64,000 nucleotides of DNA from Holtiella tumoricola (GTDB lineage: Bacteria; Bacillota; Clostridia; Lachnospirales; Cellulosilyticaceae), in contig NZ_JAQIFT010000069.1 of assembly GCF_027857615.1 (NCBI RefSeq), positions 124,001-188,000 of the forward strand, given 5' to 3'. Below, piece after piece: positions 62,116-64,000 of this stretch. The translations under genes were made by a program, and so were the position numbers. Positions within the stretch are counted from its first letter, which is position 1, and every line of letters begins with the position of its first letter. The notes under the pieces were generated by a model that was not told the DNA's origin, searched no databases, and saw only the letters and a program-made list of their open reading frames with translations.

Positions 62116-63477
62116 ATGTTAAAAAACATTGTTGAACAAGGCATACATAATTATACAAATCCACATGATTATATTGTTCCAAAGGAAGAAGCTGTACGTC
62201 AACACATTGATTACTTTATGGGTTTAAAACTGGGTCTTATGATGCACTGGGCTCCTGGTTGTCAACTAGGCACTTATGAATCATGGCCATTATCTGACGG
62301 TGACAGTACCTGGTCTCAAGAGGATATTGATTGGACAGATATTAAAACATTTAAGGAGCAATATATTAGCGCTAATAAAACTTTTAATCCTGTTAAATTC
62401 CGTCCGGATAAATGGGCCAAACTTGCCAAAGACTGCGGATTTAAGTACCTACTCTTTACAACCAAACATCATGATGGTTTCTGTATGTATGATACACAAA
62501 CAACTGATTATAAAATTACAGACCCATCTTGTCCTTTCCATACACATCCTTATGCTGATGTTGTTGGATCACTTTATGAAGCTTTTAGAAAAGAAGGCCT
62601 TGCTATTTCTACTTATTTTTCTAAACCCGATTGGCACAGTGACTACTACTGGCACAAAGCATTTGGCACCGCTCCTTCTCGTAACGTCAACTATGATGTA
62701 AAAGAGCATCCTGAACTATGGGAAAAATTTGTTGCCTATACTCATGCTCAAATTGAAGAACTTTGTAACAATTATGGTAAAATCGATGTACTTTGGTTAG
62801 ATGGTGGATGGGTTAATGCCCATACTAATGGGCAGGATATTCATCTTCCCCAACTCGTTCATAAACTAAGATCTACTACTCAGCCCCACCTTATCGTCTG
62901 TGACCGTACAGTAGGAGGAGCGTTTGAAAATATTATTACACCAGAAAAAACTGTACCAGAAACAGCTCTTTCTATCCCATGGGAAACCTGCGCAACACTT
63001 GGTAATAAGTTTTCATTCCATTATACTGATCAATTTAAATCAGGCCATGAACTCGTCCACTTACTCCTAGATATTGTATGTAAAGGCGGTAATCTTGCAC
63101 TTAATATTGCTCCTCAACCTGATGGCGAGCTTCCCAAACCAGCTATAGCTTCTATGAAACAATTAGGTGAATGGCTCAATATCTTTGGCGAAGGAATTTA
63201 TAATACACATATTGTTGCTCCTTACTTCCATGACCACATCAAATACACAGCTAAAGATGATAATATTTATGTTTTTTATCTTTATGATGATGAATGCCCT
63301 CATCTCCCTAATACCATCAACCTTATAACTAATTCTCCTATTCAAGAAATAATAAGTTTACGCACCCACACTTCTCTTCCTTTTGTACAAGAGAGCTGTC
63401 GTATTACACTAGATACTACAACACTTAATATAGAAAATACCTTCTATGCTGAAGGTTTTATCTTAAAAACCTACTAA
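62116..63477 (+). CDS. GH29 alpha-L-fucosidase
   Basis: 453 residues, no signal peptide, so cytoplasmic. LGLMMHWAPGCQLGTYESWP, TTKHHDGFCMYDT (117-129) and VLWLDGGW (nucleophile Asp229) are conserved GH29 blocks. A C-terminal beta-domain follows from ~350. GH29 enzymes release alpha-L-fucose from glycans with retention of configuration. AGGAGG precedes the ATG. It lies directly after the YesN/YesM pair and near two sulfatases, pointing to sulfated fucosylated glycans such as mucin or fucoidan oligosaccharides. Confidence 0.92.
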   Translation: MLKNIVEQGIHNYTNPHDYIVPKEEAVRQHIDYFMGLKLGLMMHWAPGCQLGTYESWPLSDGDSTWSQEDIDWTDIKTFKEQYISANKTFNPVKFRPDKWAKLAKDCGFKYLLFTTKHHDGFCMYDTQTTDYKITDPSCPFHTHPYADVVGSLYEAFRKEGLAISTYFSKPDWHSDYYWHKAFGTAPSRNVNYDVKEHPELWEKFVAYTHAQIEELCNNYGKIDVLWLDGGWVNAHTNGQDIHLPQLVHKLRSTTQPHLIVCDRTVGGAFENIITPEKTVPETALSIPWETCATLGNKFSFHYTDQFKSGHELVHLLLDIVCKGGNLALNIAPQPDGELPKPAIASMKQLGEWLNIFGEGIYNTHIVAPYFHDHIKYTAKDDNIYVFYLYDDECPHLPNTINLITNSPIQEIISLRTHTSLPFVQESCRITLDTTTLNIENTFYAEGFILKTY

Positions 63478-63530
63478 ATCTCTTGCAAGAGATATGAATA
63501 ACTTAAAAATTAAATACAAAGATTAATCTA

Positions 63531-63584
63531 TTAAAAAATAGATATAAAACTCATGTAGCACTTTAGTTTTATATCTATTTTTAA
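63531..63584. terminator. bidirectional terminator between fucosidase and GDPD genes
   Basis: A ~20-bp stem, TTAAAAAATAGATATAAAACT with AGTTTTATATCTATTTTTAA, and 13-nt loop lies between convergent genes. Confidence 0.88.
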
Positions 63585-63591
63585 TGTAATA

Positions 63592-64000
63592 TTACTTAAT
63601 TTTTTTACAGGTTTTTAGTAATTGATTTAATCGATTGGGATAATTAGTGATGATACCATCCACACCCATTTCAATCATTTCTAACATATCTTTTTCTTCG
63701 TTGACAGTCCATACATTTACCCCAAGGCCATAGCTTTTAATCTCATCTACCCTACTTAGTGTCATCATACGGTAATAAGGATGAAGGTATTCCATCCCTA
63801 ACGATACAGTATAATCACCTATATCATCACTCCAGCGATCTACTAAAAGTGCACCTTTCAAGGCAGGATTCATCTTTTTCATTCTTTCCATACTATAAGG
63901 ATTAAATGAACATATAATTACCCAGTCTTGAAGTCCATACTCCACAATCAATGTATTTACTTTTTCTTCAATACCTTCATACTCAAGACGGTTTGTCTTT
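63592..64000 (-). CDS. glycerophosphodiester phosphodiesterase, C-terminal part (runs off window edge)
   Basis: The open frame continues to the window edge (starting KTNRLEYEGIEEKVNTLIVE), so only the C-terminal ~135 residues are present. VIICSFNPYSMERMKKMNPA, GLGVNVWTVNEEKDMLEMIE and MGVDGIITNYPNRL are the last blocks of the GDPD TIM barrel (W-T-V-N and G-V-D-G-I-I-T-N-x-P). The enzyme hydrolyses deacylated phospholipids to glycerol-3-phosphate and an alcohol. The catalytic His/Glu residues lie beyond the window. Confidence 0.9.
   Translation of the reverse strand, partial: KTNRLEYEGIEEKVNTLIVEYGLQDWVIICSFNPYSMERMKKMNPALKGALLVDRWSDDIGDYTVSLGMEYLHPYYRMMTLSRVDEIKSYGLGVNVWTVNEEKDMLEMIEMGVDGIITNYPNRLNQLLKTCKKIK

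Noticed and set aside
1..64000. CRISPR arrays
   Set aside because: No regularly spaced direct repeats of 23-40 nt with unique spacers were seen, and no cas genes are present.

Overview
The window looks like chromosomal DNA from an anaerobic, low-GC member of the Clostridia, probably Lachnospiraceae-like. A gut or rumen glycan degrader related to Cellulosilyticum is my best guess, from overall gene style only. Supporting signs are AT-rich intergenic DNA, strong AGGAGG-type ribosome sites, intrinsic terminators after most operons, YesM/YesN-type two-component systems, LplABC-type sugar importers, cytoplasmic sulfatases, a GH29 fucosidase, an 'orange protein'-like MinD/NifX cluster, and many ferredoxin-type and iron proteins.

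Region 1 (1-18.5 kb) is an accessory, defence-rich island bounded by an unusual RNA family. Three related ~510-540 nt non-coding RNA genes lie on the + strand (about 221-762, 17249-17768, 17953-18464), and a decayed 3' end of a fourth lies at 1602-1684. Each begins at a GTATATATATA box and carries an early 10-14 nt self-complementary palindrome. Each has a stem with a GUGGCAA apical motif and ends in a long hairpin whose loop is exactly complementary to a sequence ~390-400 nt upstream; this pairing co-varies between copies. These features suggest a large, ornate, possibly self-associating RNA of the ROOL/GOLLD/OLE size class. Between the copies, all genes are on the - strand: a methyltransferase; a nuclease-helicase fusion; an att-bounded block (4883-9565) with four small ORFs, a caspase-like protease, a PIN-like protein and an integrase remnant; a three-gene GHKL-ATPase module; and a three-gene operon led by an SF1 helicase fused to an HsdR-N-like nuclease and a complete LexA-type autoprotease module.

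Region 2 (18.5-40 kb) is more housekeeping-like. It has a MATE exporter, a chemoreceptor, and a Crp/Fnr regulator broken by one base in a T tract. An AraC-controlled metallophore/peptide-type ABC importer follows, with a NikA-like binding protein, two permeases, two ATPases and two YbtPQ-like fused ABC proteins. Next come NifX/MinD/MinD/NifX and NifU/DUF134 operons sharing paired TGAnCATATG boxes at their promoters, then an iron alcohol dehydrogenase and a PocR-AraC regulator.

Region 3 (40-64 kb) handles sulfated and fucosylated glycans. It has a GPH symporter, a cytoplasmic sulfatase, a DUF4838 glycosidase-like protein and a ROK repressor with palindromic AT-rich operator candidates. A YesM/YesN system divergent from a CUT1 sugar importer follows, the importer being trailed by a glycosidase C-terminal remnant. 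Then come an LplB-LplC-lipoprotein-sulfatase operon, a second YesN/YesM pair and a GH29 alpha-L-fucosidase. The right edge cuts through a glycerophosphodiester phosphodiesterase gene. Neither sulfatase nor the fucosidase has a signal peptide, so sulfated fuco-oligosaccharides are probably imported and then processed inside the cell.
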